Shown here: piece after piece, positions 51,501-54,500 of the stretch
Numbering within the stretch: the stretch's first letter is position 1
Layout: the number at the start of each line of letters is the position of its first letter
NCBI GenBank assembly: GCA_009691445.1
Contig: SICL01000011.1
Span: forward strand, 1 to 55,317
Length of the DNA: 55,317 nt
Direction: 5' to 3'
Origin: Candidatus Taenariivivens baikalensis
GTDB taxonomy: Bacteria > Omnitrophota > Omnitrophia > Omnitrophales > Aquincolibacteriaceae
Program-made: the position numbers and the translations under genes
The notes under the pieces: model-generated
The model's input: the letters and a program-made list of their open reading frames with translations, nothing else
Databases searched by the model: none
Told to the model about the DNA's origin: nothing

Positions 51501-54500
51501 GATTTAAATTCGAAACAGTCCCTGATGAAACTGTTGAGCGATAAACCATGACTGCCAGAATGAAGCCTAATGTTTGATGGATCCCTCTATCATCATGAGC
51601 TGAGAGAGTCATGTCATGTGTGTCATATCGAAGTCTGCGGGATTGTACGCCTTGAAGAACAGCGATCATTTTATGAATCATAGGTTCATCCATGCCTTCC
51701 ATGCGAAGGACAACTTCCTCAAGAACTCCAAGGATACCCGTGTCCAATTGAGTAACAGTGCGTTCCCTTGACTCTAATTTAGCCGTTAAGATCTCAAGGA
51801 CTGAGTTGCGTTCATCCTGTGTCATCTTAGGGATCATCCTCTTCATCTCGCCGGCCACACCAGCGGCTCCCATTCCTCCTCCAATTTGGAACATCCTATT
51901 CAATCGTTCTGAAAAGATTCTCAGCCATTCTGTGTCTGCACGAAGTTCACTGCGATTGGGCGCAGATAAATTTAAAGTCTTAAGCCAGAAGTCAGCGCCG
52001 GTATCCGGAGATTTTTCAGGACGATTTTGAATTTGGTCTTTTTTTAGCTTATAAGCCTTTTTCATGAAGGCGTTTGCTTTTTTTACTTCTTCGATTTTTT
52101 CCTCTTTGGAAAATTTTGATTCGCCTAAAATACTGCGGATGGTTGGCAAATTGCCATACTGAAGATACATGAATTTGGGACTCTTCCCTTCCGTTTCCCG
52201 GATAAGGTAACTTTCGAGTTCCTGGTAAAGAGGATCGGAAAAAGGGTCGGCGGGGTCTCTGAACGGAATTCCGTTTCGCCGCATGAGCATGATGCTGAGC
52301 CCCTGAGTAGCATGATAACGCAAGAGCCAGGATGAACCGCCTTTTGATTTTTCGAGACGGTATTGAAAAATGGAAGACAGCATTTCAAAATGATCGCTGG
52401 TGATTTTTGGGGCAATGTCTTTCAGCATGTCTATCATGATGTTTCTTCTTTGATTGGCTGACGCGATAGAAAGTTTGGTCCGGGCCAGATCTTTGGCAGC
52501 CATCATCAGCACCGTGGAAAGATCGGCAGCGCGCATTTTGGGAATAACTTTTTTTGTCAGTAGATCCGCAAGGTGCGTCCGAAATTTATTTTCTCCAACC
52601 GTATTTCCGGAAAGTTTTAAAAGCTGGTCATCAATAAGATCGACGACCTTCGGGAGTGAACTTTCTTTTAAAAGAGAAACCGAGGGAGTTAATTCGCTGG
52701 AAATAATGCTGTTATTTTTCTTTATCCCATCCGGATGCAGGTAACTTGCCGCGAAATCATCAAGATATTGCTGAATATAGTTTAAATGTTCCTTGTCAAC
52801 AGCCCTTAGACGGTTCTTGATATAATTCGACATATCCAGACCAGTACTGCGAAGTTCCGAACGGGTTTTGGGTGTGCCGGTAAGCGAGTCAGCCGGTGAG
52901 CCTGCCTGCCGGTCAGGCGGGTGGGCTGCATTCAACATGCTCGTTAAGCCATTTTGCAGCCACAAATCGCCAGAAGAAGGTTCGGACGCTGTCCCGGTTT
53001 CTTTTTTTGATTTTTCCCGGGCTTCCGCTTCTTCATAGCGGTGAATCATGGCGGAGGTTTCGTTCTTGATCTGGGTTTCTTTCTCTTTTTGAGAAAGACT
53101 TGAGCTTTTCAGGATGGCGCGGATCGTTTTCAAGTCGCCGTCACCATAAACCGGAAACAAAATTTTTCCGACGGCCAGAGAACCCCGGGAAGTGTCTAAA
53201 TAATTCCAAACCGTTTTATAAAGAGAATCTTCTTCATACCATTTTGTTTCGAACCGCCAATCAGGATTCTCCCTTAACAAAATAACAGCTAAAGCTTTGG
53301 CGGCGCAGGCGGAAACTGCGTGGTCTCGTTCTCCTTGACTGCTTTTGAACGGCACGCTCAGGATTTTAATCATCTCTTCAAAATAATCCGGAGAAATATG
53401 TTTAGCAAGTTTCCAAAGAAGCTCAAGTAATTCCATTCTGTGCTCATTAGACTGCAACGTGTATCCGCGGATCTTGATCAGCTGTTTAGCCGCAAGATGC
53501 ATCACCCCTAACAAGTCCGCTTGATTCATTTTTTCAAGGGTCTCCTGTAAGGAGATAAGAATATACAGCCTGTTTTCAGCATCAGAACCCGAATCTCCTT
53601 CGATTTGATTTAATTGGGCCTCAAAAATATCAACGGCTCCTCCAAGCTTGAGTTTGGCTTGACTCATCCGGATAATGATTTCTTTAATAGCTCCCCGTAA
53701 AGATTCCCGGCGGTCACGGCCTTTGTTCGCTGTTTGTTTGACTTTAACCAGGTCTCGCAGATTCTCCTCTAATCTTTGAAGAAATACTTTTTCTGTATTT
53801 CTGACCTCACTGCGCGTCGCGAGAAAAAAATCTCCGGGCTGGGAAGGGGCAGGAGGGTTGGCAGCGCGGGCTTGGGCCTGTTCTTTTTCAAGCGCGTAAG
53901 CTTTCTCCATCGTTTCTTCTTCGTCACGGATCTGCTTCACAAGCTCCATCTCTCCATATTCTTTTTTATTGAGAAGATCATAAAGCATGCTTAATTTTCC
54001 GGCTTCTTTGTAGTGAATAAAAAGCGGCACTCCGCTGTCGGTGGCAGGCTCGAGAAATTCCTGTATAGTCTGGACAAGAGGATCTTTTAGCATCACTCCT
54101 AATTTTCGCCTCTGGGTTGCCCGGACCAACACCAATGCAAGCGCTTTGGAGAAATAATTGATCAACGAATTTCTCCGGGCACGTTTCTCGCTAGAGCCTT
54201 CTTGCCATTCATTGAGTCTTGCATAAAAATCACTTTCTAGTCCGGGGAATTTTTGATAAAGCTCTTGAGCCCTGCTCTCACGTAGGAAGCCTGCAAAGAC
54301 ACTTGATTCCTTGAATAGAGCATGAAGCTGGGAAAAATAGTTTTGGGTTTGCGGAGTCGAAAGCAAAAGGGCTTTAGATAAAAATCCTGCCGCGGTTTTT
54401 TTATCTTCTTGAGTGACTTTCGAAGCCGGCTGAAGAGCGAGAAGCAAGCCAAACAAAGCCGCTAAACTAATAAAACTCTGGTCGGCATCTGTCCCAGACC

